From Entrophospora sp. SA101 (Eukaryota > Glomeromycota > Glomeromycetes > Entrophosporales > Entrophosporaceae): 64,000 bases of DNA. The notes beneath the pieces were generated by a model, which saw only the letters and a list, made by a program, of their open reading frames with translations, was not told where the DNA came from and made no database searches. Position numbers and translations under genes: made by a program. The stretch covers positions 885 to 64,884 of the forward strand of contig CAUDNR010002557.1 of the NCBI GenBank assembly GCA_958430865.1, in the 5' to 3' direction. This document shows, piece after piece, positions 45,259 to 55,934 of the stretch (positions are counted from its first letter, which is position 1; the number at the start of each line of letters is the position of its first letter).

Positions 45259-46711
45259 AAATGAAGGAAAAAATACATCATTAATATCATAAAAAATAAA
45301 TTTCATAATTTGTACTATAACTTGATGAGACAAACTTTTTTCATTGATTGATTTCTCACATCTTATATATGATTTTTTTGACCATCATTTTTGAAGGTTT
45401 CCACCAGAAGGTACTAAATCAGCATAAACAAGTTAGCATTAAATGTTGAGAAATTATAATTGTTTATTGTAAATTACCTTTAAATATTTTATCATGAAAA
45501 TTACTTGTTGTCAAAATCTCTATTATCAATACAATCAACAACAACACCATCATAAATGATAAATGTTTGATTATCTTCTATTTTTGTAATCATTGTATTA
45601 AAAGAAATTTTTATGCTTCAGTTGCTACAAGAACTTTATATGGTCTATTTATTTATTTATTTTTTTAAAATATATTATTAATAAAATTTTTTTTTATTTG
45701 ATAATGTACTTGCTTACTCATATTTATTTAATAAATCACCAAATAATAAGTGATTATCATGATCAAAGAGGATGAATCTTAGGTCACACATAATCTCAAA
45801 TAACGTGATCATTATAGCTTCAGTGAAAGATCTGCATTTTATAATTTTGAATGCAAGTGTTTTAATTTGAGAATAATATACATGTAAGCCAATTGTCATT
45901 TACACAAAAAGTTGTATTACAATTTTTATGTTACAGAATGATGTGGCAATTTATATTTATAAAATCCTCACATTCTCATATGCATAAATGCTATAATTGA
46001 TCATTCTTTGTCTGATATACATTCCTTAAATATTTTTGTCGAGGAGAGGTCACTTTGGTTGTGATTGAGAAAAGAGAAATCATCAAAATACTCAAGTTTT
46101 GTTTTTTAGATTTTCCTTTAGTGGGATGCATTGTTTTGTAATTTTCAAACAAGTAAAAGTTATTACACTCAGAACCAAATAGGTCAATGCAAATCATACC
46201 CAGGAATTTCAAGAGATCATAATATATTATAAAGGAAATTTTTTTACTCCAATGTTGCTTTTAAAATGTTTGATTTATTAATAAAATTAATTCTTTTTTT
46301 TCGCTTGTGTTTTGTTGATACCTAAAAGGCAAATTATTGTCGTACACGTGATCAAAATGGGGTGGGGTAAGTGCTTCTATTAAACAATATTAGCTAATAT
46401 ATGTCAGCGCCCTTATCATTGTTTGAAAGTTTGTAAAAAGAGTGTAATTCTGTTAATGATAATTTGTTACTTTTTGAAGAAAATGAAGTGACAATAATGA
46501 CGAAGATGAAATAACAAAACATGAAAAAATATCTTTGGATTTTAGAAATTCTTTAGTTATTGATAAATTTTAAATAAAACCATTTTCAATTGAAATCACG
46601 TGTTTTACATGTTTCACAAGTTTCACGATTAAAGTGGTTTTTAGATCTACAAATTTAATTTAATTAAAAATATTCCCAAGTTTTATTAAAACTCAAAAAA
46701 AAAAAAGTAAA
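45259..46711. other. non-coding stretch with two unassigned minus-strand frames
   Basis: Minus-strand frames at 45714-45899 and 45991-46212 have no recognisable domain and no convincing splice link. They may be exon debris. CACGTG occurs at 46345 and 46598. Confidence 0.35.
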
Positions 46712-47311
46712 ATGGTGGCATTACACAATAATAACAATAACAGTAATAAGAATAATCATAATAATCATAATAATAGTACTAATAGTAATAGCAATAAGAG
46801 TGATAATAATAATAGCAATAATTTTTCTAAAAATTCTTATTCAACATCATCAAGCAATCATAAAAATCACCCATTAGATTTATTATATTTTGATAGTAGC
46901 ATTGGTAATTCAACATCAACGTCAACGTCAACGTCAACGTCAACAACACNNNNNNNNNNCAATCAGGTATTGTTGTTGTTGTTTGTGTTTTGTTATTGTC
47001 ACCACCACCACCACCACTAATATTATGTTTTTATCTTACTAGATTTTGTCTTCTGCAAAAATCACTTCTGCTTCCGAAGCAGTGTCAGGATATGATCATA
47101 TCAAATCATCTGATGTTACTAAAGTATATTTGGAAATCCAAATCTTTAATTAAATCATTGATGGTTTTTTTGATAATTAACTAATTCTTTTTTTTCTATT
47201 GAAAATATGTTAATATAGATTGCTAATGAAATTTTGTCAAGTAAACCTACTACTGTGGCACTTGGAGACATAATTGCTTTACCATATGCCGATGCTTTAT
47301 CTCTTAATTAA
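46712..47311 (+). CDS. chimeric gene model: Asn-rich exon plus Qcr2-like C-terminus
   Basis: Three exons (46712-46966, 47043-47123, 47219-47311) close into 142 residues if the 10 N bases inside exon 1 are the true length. Exon 1 is an Asn/Ser/Thr run, then NHKNHPLDLLYFDSSIGNST. Exons 2-3 read ILSSAKITSASEAVSGYDHI, then KSSDVTKIANEILSSKPTTV and ALGDIIALPYADAL. The latter strongly resembles the last ~50 residues of cytochrome bc1 core protein 2 (pattern V-T-K-[VI]-A-x-x-[IL]-L-x-SKPT-VA-x-GD-x-x-x-LPYADEL). The peptidase-like core and mitochondrial presequence are missing. It is either a captured gene tail or a pseudogene. Exon 1 may also belong to a different gene joined across the gap. Confidence 0.5.
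46950..46959. other. assembly gap (10 N)
   Basis: Ten N bases within a tcaacg microsatellite in exon 1 of the model at 46712. The true length is unknown, so the reading frame across it is provisional. Confidence 0.99.
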
Positions 47312-49032
47312 ATAATAATTGAAATTCAATGCTAATAAATAATAATGACAGAGAAATTTTATATGAAAAGTCAAGATCTACACAATGCGTTTCTTATGTG
47401 ATAATAGTAAAATCTACTATTAATGCCCATTAAAGCAAATCATAAATTCCAATTTTCCCTTGAAATAAAAATGATACATTGTGAAATTCATGATGTACGG
47501 AGCCAAAAAAAAAAAGAATTTATTTGTCTATTTATTGTATTGTAATTAATTTTAACTTACTTTAACACTTTATTATTTAGATCATTATGATTATTCATTA
47601 ATTAATCTTTAACCGAAATTCATAAGAATTTATTTGAGAAAGAATTTAGTATTGATGAAATTGATAAAAAGAAAGATGTAGCGGGTAATGATGAGTAAAT
47701 GTATGATGATATGAAGAAATGATTTTGATAATTGAAAAATCATTAAAAACAGAAAATGTTTTCAGGATCATGGAAACATCATAGAAACCTACCAAAATCG
47801 CCAATTACAGACTACACGGTTATTTTCGATAGACAATGTGGGAAAGAGAAGACGACAATTAAACAAAACTTGGAGCCCAAAGAAAGGAAAGATTAAAAAA
47901 ATATTGAAGAAGATCCAACGTAGGAATTAAAATGGATTCAAAAGGGCATCGGCCAAAGTTTATTTGTTACCGAGAGAAAGAGAGTCAGACAAGAGAAAAA
48001 CAAAGAAGAATTAACTCTTACAAAGAGGATTGAAAGAACTAAGTTTGAAATAAACAAGAAACGATGAAAATAATGAAACAAAATAACAAGAAGGAATGCC
48101 TGCCCATAGGAAATTTTACTTTGAAAATTAGCAAAAGAAGTTTTTGACTAAAGAAACCAGTACATAGTAATAAGGAGGTTGTTAGTACACGAAAAATCAA
48201 AAAATGAATGGCAAGAAAAATTAAGGAAGACATTTTTTAACAAAACTTTTCAAGATCAAGATAATTTTCTCGTGTTTTATTTAAACTTTCAAAGGAATGA
48301 TGATTTATTTTTTGCACCCCTTTCTATATACTTCCAAAAAAACTACTGCCTGCTTTCCACTTTAACTTTGATTTTCTCTATATATAAACACAATAACCAT
48401 AAAAGGTATTAACTTTTTCGGGTTCTCGTTTGATAATTGAAATTCTAATAAAATAAAACTCTGTAAAAATTATCCTTAAAATCGTAAATGAACTTTAAAG
48501 CGAAGCGCTTTGGTAAAAGGTCGCGTTTATTTGTTAGAACTAAACGTTGGTTAACAACAACGATTAGTAACGTTATTCGCTTTAGTAAAGTATTGTCCAA
48601 AGGTTAACTGGAAATATTGGCGGCGTTATTGTTAAACGAACTGCTTAAGTTGCTTGTAAATAAACCAAAGCGAGTTTGCAATCGGCCAAATAGATTGGTT
48701 ACAAGTAAATAAAAAGAATTTATTTACAGTTATCTGATACCATCAAGTGTGCTTACAGATTTACTGAAACTTTTTAGGTACAAGAAAGAGGCAGTAAGCA
48801 AGAACTAAAGTAAAGTGGTAGATTAATTGACAACACTGAATCATTATGTATTTTTTTGCGATCAACCGACAAGATTAGCCCAAAACTTGAGCCAAGGATC
48901 ATCTTTGACGGAGGTTTACTTATTACATTGGTGGTGGCCATGTCTAAATGCGCGATATGACATCATTATTAGTAAGTGTGACATAATCTTCAGATCGATC
49001 AGTGATTTTGTTAATTCTTTGTTTTTCGCAAA
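47312..49032. other. non-coding stretch with dispersed repeat
   Basis: An exon-like C-terminal fragment (TEIHKNLFEKEFSIDEIDKK then KDVAGNDE, stop at 47696-47698) has no recognised family. A purine-rich stretch 47830-48100 has no long frame. 48438-48900 is a dispersed repeat shared with 53029-53600. Confidence 0.4.
48438..48900. repeat. dispersed repeat, copy 1
   Basis: Begins attctaataaaataaaactc. Shares ordered blocks with 53029-53600 in the same orientation: aactttggtaaaaagccacg-like, ggaaatattggcggcgttat-like, taaaccaaagcgagt, acaagtgaataaaa-like, acaagaaagagg, ttaattgacaa and gaattattt. Nature unknown. It could be a solo LTR or non-autonomous element. Confidence 0.55.
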
Positions 49033-50027
49033 ATGTCATTAACTACTAGTACTAGTGGCGGTGATAGTAGTAGTAGTCTAACATTTGAAACGCTCGAGAC
49101 TAATCCTCGTGGAATTCCTAAAATCCAATTTGTGGTAATTTAATATGTATATATATATAAAAATGTTTATTATTATTATATTATCCTTTTCAAAAGCGAT
49201 AATTTTTGAAAAAAAAGGAAAATGTCGAAGAATTTATGTCAAAGCCTTCTACATCTACTGAAGTTATATTAGCTAAATTACAAGAAACTGTATCGTAAGT
49301 TGGTTTTTTTGGTTGGAGGCTTATTTCATAAAATAATAATATTTTAACATTTAGTTTTTTTAACAGTAAATATAAATTTATGGAAATAAATTATATTAAT
49401 AAAAAACAAGGATTGGAATTAAGAATACTTGAAATTAAGAAAACTCTTGAAACAGTGGAATTCTTGATGGAAAAACAGGCAAATCAATCAACCAAGCTTT
49501 CATATTTTATCAAAAAAATTATTTTGATTTAATAATTGTAAAATGTATATTGTAGAATTCTGATGAATCAATGGAAACCACATTTGAATTAAATGACACT
49601 TTATGGATACCGGCAAAAGTTAAATCTACAAAATTTGTTAATTTATGGCTTGGTGTAAGTAATAATATATTATTTCATTTTTACATTTATATAAATTTAA
49701 CACACACACATATATTTAAGGCAAATGTAATGCTCGAGTATTCATTGCAAGAAGCAAAAGAACTTATAAAAAGTAAATTATTAACAGCAGAAAATTCTTT
49801 AAAAAATTTATCGGAAGATTTAGAGTTTCTTAGAGAACAAGTTACCACAATTGAAGTCAGTATCCTTCTAAATCAAAAAATCAAAATTAAAATCATATAA
49901 TATATAATTACTGTCATTATTCTTTAACATCTCCTTTACTATCACAAAAAAAGATACTGCACGTATATATAATTGGGATGTTAAAATACGTAGATTGGCA
50001 AAATCTGCCAGTAATTCGAAGAAATAA
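49033..50027 (+). CDS. PFD3: prefoldin subunit 3 (VBP1/Pac10)
   Basis: Six exons (49033-49134, 49218-49294, 49367-49478, 49556-49654, 49721-49859, 49954-50027) close into 200 residues, the usual family length. Recognisable segments, in order, are GIPKIQFVENVEEFM, LAKLQETVSKYKFMEINYIN, a coiled-coil helix, LNDTLWIPAKVKSTKFVNLW-LGANVMLEYSLQEA, LSEDLEFLREQVTTIEVNTA and RIYNWDVK. These correspond to the two coiled-coil arms and beta hairpin of the alpha-type prefoldin subunit, which hands unfolded tubulin and actin to the CCT chaperonin in the cytosol. Intron 3 starts with GC (cag|gcaaat) instead of GT. The exon 5 donor gtca|gtatcc is required to give EVNTARIYNWDV. Confidence 0.93.
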
Positions 50028-50560
50028 GCATATTTTTTACACAGAATCTTTATACAAAAGATTTATTAATATTAATGATAAATAACACGATTTTTAAATG
50101 ATCTGTATATTCTCCACTCATGTACATGAAATTTCAAAAATGAATTATATACAGTATATTTATTTTATTGACAACTTCATATGTACTCCATTAGAAAATA
50201 TTGATCTTTAAGATGAGAGGGAGTCGATTCACCAAAAATAAAAACTACTGCTTCAAAGAAATGGGATTAAAATGAAACCTGTTGGTTTTCGCTGGATTGA
50301 TAATAAATTAAAAAATATTTTGTAATAAATATGATGTTTTCCATACAGATTTAATATCAGTTTTGAAGATAATATTGAGCCAACAGTAGTTATATGAAAT
50401 TTCAGTTAACATGTGAATCAATTATCCAGCTTGTTGAATTTGTAGATAAGATTATTCACGTATTATATTGTTATTTGTTTTATTAATAAATTTTTTTTTC
50501 AATTGACCATGAGATTTTCTTTCCTCTGATCAAAATTACCAAAATTTTTTAAGCATACAT
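50028..50560. other. non-coding gap
   Basis: AT-rich 3' flank of the prefoldin gene with nothing supported. Confidence 0.4.
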
Positions 50561-50641
50561 ATGTAAACTTGATAAGTCGGTTTACTCCATAGGTCGGCCA
50601 TATGAGCTCACCCCCACATGACCGACTTATCGAGTTTACAT
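50561..50641. mobile_element. 81-bp fold-back MITE (ataagtcgg family)
   Basis: atgtaaacttgataagtcgg (50561-50580) pairs with ccgacttatcgagtttacat (50622-50641) with one mismatch. Related to 24166-24216 and its arm B copy. Confidence 0.8.
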
Positions 50642-50734
50642 TAATATGTATCACTATTTACATTGCATAACAAAGTTTCACAAGATAATTTGGCTACGTA
50701 TAACTTTGATATTACTTGAAAAGAAACTTCCCAA

Positions 50735-50885
50735 TCATGTAATCATAAGATTTTGCCTGCATTCTTTTTCTTTGGTAAACTTCATAGGTAATTTTCTCTT
50801 TTCTTCAAGCATCTGAACATTATTTATTTTGAAAATATAAGGGTCAATTTCTCACCTTAATAATGCTGTAATTACGTGTATATTT
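50735..50885 (-). pseudogene. third copy of the ITYEIYQ repeat family
   Basis: Minus-strand frames with several shifts carry KITYEVYQRKRMQAKSYDYM and the NY-S-II start seen at 2470 and 7680. Truncated and decayed. Confidence 0.45.
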
Positions 50886-50889
50886 TTAC

Positions 50890-51020
50890 ATGGAAACTAG
50901 AGAGTTTTTCAACTGTGTGAAAGTCAAAAGGTTTCGCCACAAGTTGAAACTAGTTTTAACATAACTTTCAATTTAGTTTGACTTTCGCCCCTTCAAAATA
51001 GTTTTGGCGACCAACAATAT
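50890..51020. repeat. copy of the gaaagtcaaaact fold-back repeat
   Basis: Contains gtgaaagtcaaaaggtttcg, aaactagttttaacataact and aaaatagttttggcgaccaa, parallel to 19563-19740 in reverse orientation. Confidence 0.55.
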
Positions 51021-51860
51021 TTTAAATCGAAAATTAAGCCAATATAATCAACATCAAAATTAGAATATAACAAACATAGTTGGTCATAGACAAGAAATCT
51101 GCAATGAAACAATAGGTGATGTTGCCAACCTAGATATTAGTCAGAATACTGTCGAGGTTGTTTTTTGCATTCGTTGTGGCGTGGTTGTGTCAAAGGATAC
51201 TGCCATATTTTTTACCTAGGTGTTCTAGTACTAGTGAATAAAAATTTCGGAAATTCATAAATTTGAATTTGTTTTTATTTAAAGCAACATGCATGTAAAT
51301 ATAAAAATTAATGACAATATTAAATAATATAATACATTATTTAATTAACATAATAAATTTCGGGCTAATAGTTTTGATGCATGTAACCTTCCATATTTAT
51401 CGAATTTTTCAATAAAAGGGTTAATACGTTTATCATTTGCCTCATATATCAAAATTTGTGTAATTTTTTATGTTAATAAAGTATTAACAAAGTAGATCTT
51501 CAGGTAAAAAACGCGGTTCAATTTTAATGAATATGGATAAGGATTCAAAATTGGATTCGGAATTGAATTGAATTCAGAATTGAATTTGAATAATGAATTC
51601 TGTTTAGAACTAAAATATTTTTTTGGGAAGGAATTTTTTGTAAAATATTTTTTTGGAATTGAAACAAAAATAATCGTTTTGTTGTAGAAAATGTATTTGT
51701 AGATCAAATATGTAAAGGTTCACTTTATTTTTTACTTTATGTAAAAAATTAATCAACTATAAAAATTATCCTGCAAATATTTTTTTTTTAACTATACATT
51801 ATTATCTGAGAAATATTTTAATTATAGTAAAAAATTAATCAGTTTTTTCATTTCTTTTCT
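51021..51860. other. non-coding gap
   Basis: AT-rich. A degenerate gaattgaattcag short repeat lies at 51535-51600. No gene supported. Confidence 0.4.
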
Positions 51861-51867
51861 TAAAAAT

Positions 51868-52240
51868 GTTATCAGGAAACAGAAAACGAATTAAAGAAAA
51901 TAATCGAGAAGAAATTGCTGGGTAAGTGTTTATCAAAAGAATGGTGGTGGTGGCTATCGCCACTCGCCGTCACTCTAGTTTTAATATTCAAAATAAATTA
52001 TTTTTAATTATAAATAAATTTTTTTCATTTAGTGTCTCATCTCACCAAAAAATAAGGCTGCTGGTGGAACTTCTAACTGAAATATTGTAAATGATTACAA
52101 AACATTATATTCTTGTGCTCTTGTCAACAAACAATGGCACAATATCAATATTCCAACCTTATGGACCAAAGAAAAAAAATTCTAAGAAGAAAACGATAGA
52201 TGCAATTCAGGAATGAGTTAATAAAAAGAGATGAAGATGA
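51868..52240 (+). pseudogene. F-box fragment joined to an HTH-family fragment
   Basis: A short exon (51868-51920, MLSGNRKRIKENNREEIA) splices by good sites to 52033, reading VSSHQKIRLLVELLTEIL then a stop. Shifting the frame restores DYKTLYSCALVNKQWHNINI then PTLWTK, matching the F-box at the start of the gene at 55680. Directly after, NSKKKTIDAIQE-stop-VNKK matches the NPRRKTIEVIQKWVDK block of the HTH pseudogene at 2977-3519. It is a dead chimera of two expanded families. Confidence 0.6.
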
Positions 52241-52259
52241 TGATGGCGAAGAAGGAGAG

Positions 52260-53028
52260 AATGAAGAAGTTATTAATAATGGCAAAAATAGTTCTACTTT
52301 ATTGACTTTTGTGACTAAGGTCAACTTTTGTGTTTCATCCATCAATCGATTAAGACTAAAGACAATTTTATATTTAGATTTTCAGCTACTCAAATCGACT
52401 TTAATGTATTTTATTTTCGTTGATTTTATCAACCAAATACATCTGATGGCTTGATATACTCTAATCTGGCTTTTCAACAATTAAATGATTCCATTTCATT
52501 GTCACACAAGTATTAGTGGCCAAGTATCTAATTGTTCCTTGGTCTAAGTATTGAATTTTTTTTTTTCATAAAACTTATTAATAGATACCCTATAAAGTAA
52601 TAACCACATAAAAGCATAAAGTATTTTTATACCTTCTTAGCCAACCTATTGAGTCTTTTAATGATACCAACAATGTTGTTTGACGAAATGTCACCAAAAT
52701 TGTAAAACATCAAATTTGCTGCCATTAAGTCAAAAATTACGCAAGTAAAACTGCTTTAAAGGCTAATAAAATATAAAAGCTTAAAAAAAAACTTATAAAT
52801 ATATATTCCAAGGTCTTTTTTTTATATTTTTCTCGTGTATCCCAATCTCCTTTGTTTTTGCTGAATACATCTGTATTTTATGTTCTAATTTTAGATTAAT
52901 TATTATGTAAATAATTATAATATCAATATTTATTAAGTTACTTTCAATAATCTTTATCTTTATCCTTATTGTATCAACAAAAATTTCATTAAAGATAACT
53001 TCTGTCCTCACAGAGGATAATTAACATT
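52260..53028. other. non-coding gap
   Basis: AT-rich with nothing supported. Confidence 0.4.
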
Positions 53029-53600
53029 CTAATAAAATAAAACTCTGATAGAATCATTATTTTTATTAAATAAAATTAATTGTTAAACAAAAATATTGTC
53101 TTTATTTCCTTTGTTTAAAGCGCCTTGATAAAAGCAATGAGTGTAGTTAATGTCTTGGTAAAAAGGTAACAATTGTGGAACTTTGGTAAAAAGCCACGTT
53201 TATTTACTTAGTGAACAAGCAAGCAAGGTTAGGATTAATGTTGGTTACCTGATGAATGTTAATGAAGCATCATTCAAAGGTATAATTGGAAATACTGGTG
53301 GCATTATTGTAATTGTAAACGTAAGGCTGTTAAACAAGCTACTTGGGTTGTTTTTCAAGTAAACCAAAGCGAGTCAATAAATGCAAACGAATAAATCGAT
53401 CACAAGTGAATAAAAGGAACTTTATAGAAGCTCTTGAGTTTTGTAAAAGGCCATATTGATTTATTTAACTAGGTGTCCATAGTTTTGTTTAAGTGCAAGA
53501 AAGAGGAAACCAAAGTAAATTGTAAACTAATTAATTGACAAGCACCGAATTATTTGCAATTAACTGACAAGGGTAGCCAAAAGTTAAGCCATAATTGTTA
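53029..53600. repeat. dispersed repeat, copy 2
   Basis: Longer partner of 48438-48900. It includes an extra ~100 bp near its start and tandem-like ctttggtaaaa / cttgataaaag / cttggtaaaaag motifs. Confidence 0.55.
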
Positions 53601-53841
53601 ATCAACTGAAATGATACAATACCACAATTTAACAAGAATCAAAAAATTTATTCTTTCAAAATAATTTAGCTTTAAGAAATAAAATAAAAAGACAAATAAT
53701 TATAACGAATAATTTATAATGGAGATTAAATTAGTCATTCATCGATTTCTTTTAATTATTAGAATCTAATATAATAAAAAATATTATTAGTAATAATTAA
53801 TGAATAGTAATCTCCGATTAACTAATTAATTAATGAAATTT

Positions 53842-54276
53842 TTATTCACCTTCAGCATTTAATAGGAGAGTGTTAAAATCAAGATTGTTTAACGAACTGT
53901 CATTACTTGTATAAATTTTCAAGCTCTTTGATTTAGCAATCTCTTCATCCAAGATTCTACTTGTATGATATGCATCTGGATGTGATTCGTATACTTGTTG
54001 CGAATTATTACCACCACCGCTGCTGCTATCATGATTTTTAATTTTAGGAAACTTGAATAATCTTTTTATTAAACTATTATTCTTACTATTGTTTTTCAAA
54101 CTTTCATTTTTAATAATATCATCTAGTTTATTATCAGCGAAATCATAAAGCTCTCTACTAGTTGGTCTTTTTTATGGGTCCGCATCCCAACACCTCTGCA
54201 TCATTTGTGCATAATCATCAGGCATTCCAGGCAGTATTGGTGGTCGTAAACCTTCAAGTTCAAGTGGTAAAGTCAT
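53842..54276 (-). pseudogene. protein kinase C-terminal fragment with an F-box gene's 5' end
   Basis: The frame from ATG 54276 reads MTLPLELEGLRPPILPGMPD, then DYAQMMQRCWDADP, a TAA at 54172-54174, and continues in the same frame KRPTSRELYDFADNKLDDII to 53842. GLRPPI, the CW helix and DP-x-KRPT are subdomains X-XI of a protein kinase. The first seven residues MTLPLEL and about 40 bp upstream are the same as at the start of the F-box gene at 55680. Kinase subdomains I-IX are absent, so it cannot be catalytic. The tail is Ser/Asn/Lys-rich and ends NTLLLNAEGE. Confidence 0.65.
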
Positions 54277-54363
54277 TGTTAATGTAAAGAAAAAAATTTT
54301 ATTTTTTTTTCCCAAACCAATTAAAATCAAATAATAAAATTTACAATAATTTAAATAATTTAG

Positions 54364-55680
54364 TTAATCCATTAATTTATGAAAATCATTAAACTTTATT
54401 GTAAATGGTTTAGATCCACTCCAATTTTTTGTTAGATTATCAAAAGACTTGACATTGATAGTAGAAAACATACAAGGAAGCATTATTGACTTTAATTTTT
54501 TTGGTAATGTTTGATTTAGTACTGAGAGTATTTTATCACCATCTAATGTATCCATAAAAACAAAACTGAATGTAATACTTTCTAATTTAATACAATTATT
54601 GAATACTTTTGTTAACTCCTGATTTACTTCATCATTATATAATATTGATAATTCTACTAGATTGTTGCACCATTGTGCAATTGATTGAAAGAGCTTTCCT
54701 AAAAATTCAATATCATTTTGAGTACCATTAATGTTCAGATATTTAAGAGTTTTTCCATTAATGCTAATAAAATCTGACAAGGCTGATATAAATGGTTGCC
54801 CATAAATGTTTAACATCACAGATTCAATGTTTGGCTGTGAAGTATTTCTCAACCATTTTATTCTGTCACCATAATGAGGATCAGCAGAAAATAATGTTAA
54901 TTTTAAAGTCTTCAAATTCTTAAGTGCTGGTAATAATATATGATCTAAATTGTTTAATCCAATACTTGAATAATAAATTATTGATTGAGAATGTGTGAGA
55001 ATTGCTTTTTTGAAATTATCTGATAAATCAAGGTTTAAACTAAAATAAATGGTTAATTGCTTTATTTGATCTTGTGCTTTGATTAGTTGAGCCAGACTAT
55101 CTTCAAATTTATTGTTGTATTTACAATGTATAGTTAATGATTGAATATGTTTGCAAATATTTGCTAACTTATCAATTAATTCATTACTAACAAGATCATT
55201 ACCATAACAAATTAATTCATTAAGATTCCAAAATTTATTATCAAATTTACAATTGTTTGCCAGATAAGTAGTTGTATTGCAATAAAAAATGCAAAGTTTT
55301 CTAATAACTGCTGAATCTAAAATAAAATTTGCTACTCTATTTTTTAAAATGTCTAATTTGGAATTGTTTGTCAACAACTGAATATAACTATAATTGAAAT
55401 AAAATATAGTACAAAATTTGGCATAATTATATAATGGTGGCTTATTCAATAGCTTAAAAGTCAATTCAATGCTATTTCTTGTTAAGAAATCCTTATCTTC
55501 TTCCAACAAACAATTAATTATTATTTTGAGACTGTTTTTAGAATAAAATGGATTTTTCCATAAAATTGGAATATTGAAATTGTGCCATTGTTTATTGACA
55601 AGAATGCAAGAATATAATGTTTTATAATCATCATCATTGTATTTAAATATTTCAGTTAAAAGTTCAAGTGGTAAAGTCAT
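54364..55680 (-). CDS. F-box protein with degenerate leucine-rich repeats
   Basis: A 438-residue single-exon gene. Residues 1-40 (LPLELLTEIFKYNDDDYKTL, then YSCILVNKQWHNFNIPILWK) form an F-box, which binds Skp1 in SCF ubiquitin ligases. The rest alternates short helices and strands with LRR-like periodicity (LNELICYGNDL; IQSLTIHCKYN; LKTLKLTLFSAD; LKYLNINGTQN; LVELSILYNDE; LESITFSF), presumably substrate-binding. It is intact. F-box/LRR genes of this type are strongly expanded in arbuscular mycorrhizal fungi. It is preceded only 72 bp upstream by the arm B MITE and the truncated ARID exons on the same strand. Confidence 0.88.
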   Translation of the reverse strand: MTLPLELLTEIFKYNDDDYKTLYSCILVNKQWHNFNIPILWKNPFYSKNSLKIIINCLLEEDKDFLTRNSIELTFKLLNKPPLYNYAKFCTIFYFNYSYIQLLTNNSKLDILKNRVANFILDSAVIRKLCIFYCNTTTYLANNCKFDNKFWNLNELICYGNDLVSNELIDKLANICKHIQSLTIHCKYNNKFEDSLAQLIKAQDQIKQLTIYFSLNLDLSDNFKKAILTHSQSIIYYSSIGLNNLDHILLPALKNLKTLKLTLFSADPHYGDRIKWLRNTSQPNIESVMLNIYGQPFISALSDFISINGKTLKYLNINGTQNDIEFLGKLFQSIAQWCNNLVELSILYNDEVNQELTKVFNNCIKLESITFSFVFMDTLDGDKILSVLNQTLPKKLKSIMLPCMFSTINVKSFDNLTKNWSGSKPFTIKFNDFHKLMD

Positions 55681-55752
55681 TGTTAATGTAAAGAAAAAAT
55701 TTTAATTTTTGTTTGTCGCACAACAAAATTATTTTTCATTAATTTATTTAGG

Positions 55753-55892
55753 GAATTGCTATCTCTCACCGGTGGTGATTGTCACCACCTAAGGAATTAT
55801 ACAATTTATGATTAACCCCAACCCTAACTCCGCCCCACGCAAATTTAATTCCTTAGGTGGTGACAATCACCACCGGTGAGAAATAGCAATTC
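55753..55892. mobile_element. 140-bp fold-back MITE, inner end of arm B
   Basis: Same element as at 25473-25612 in inverted orientation. Its F-box-proximal ~20 bp differ at two bases (ccGgtgagaGatag on the complement), while the arm-proximal remainder is identical. Sequence beyond its outer end (55752 and lower) has no similarity to sequence beyond 25613. Confidence 0.9.
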
Positions 55893-55934
55893 TCAAAAAA
55901 AAATAGTAGATCATTCATTTCAAATATTATTTAC

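Noticed and set aside
49571..49900. 109-residue frame as a stand-alone gene
   Set aside because: It is exons 4-5 of prefoldin subunit 3 read through the intron between them.
48438..53600. Complete LTR retrotransposon
   Set aside because: The interior holds an intact host prefoldin gene and no gag/pol sequence, and the two repeats are too diverged to pair as one element's LTRs.
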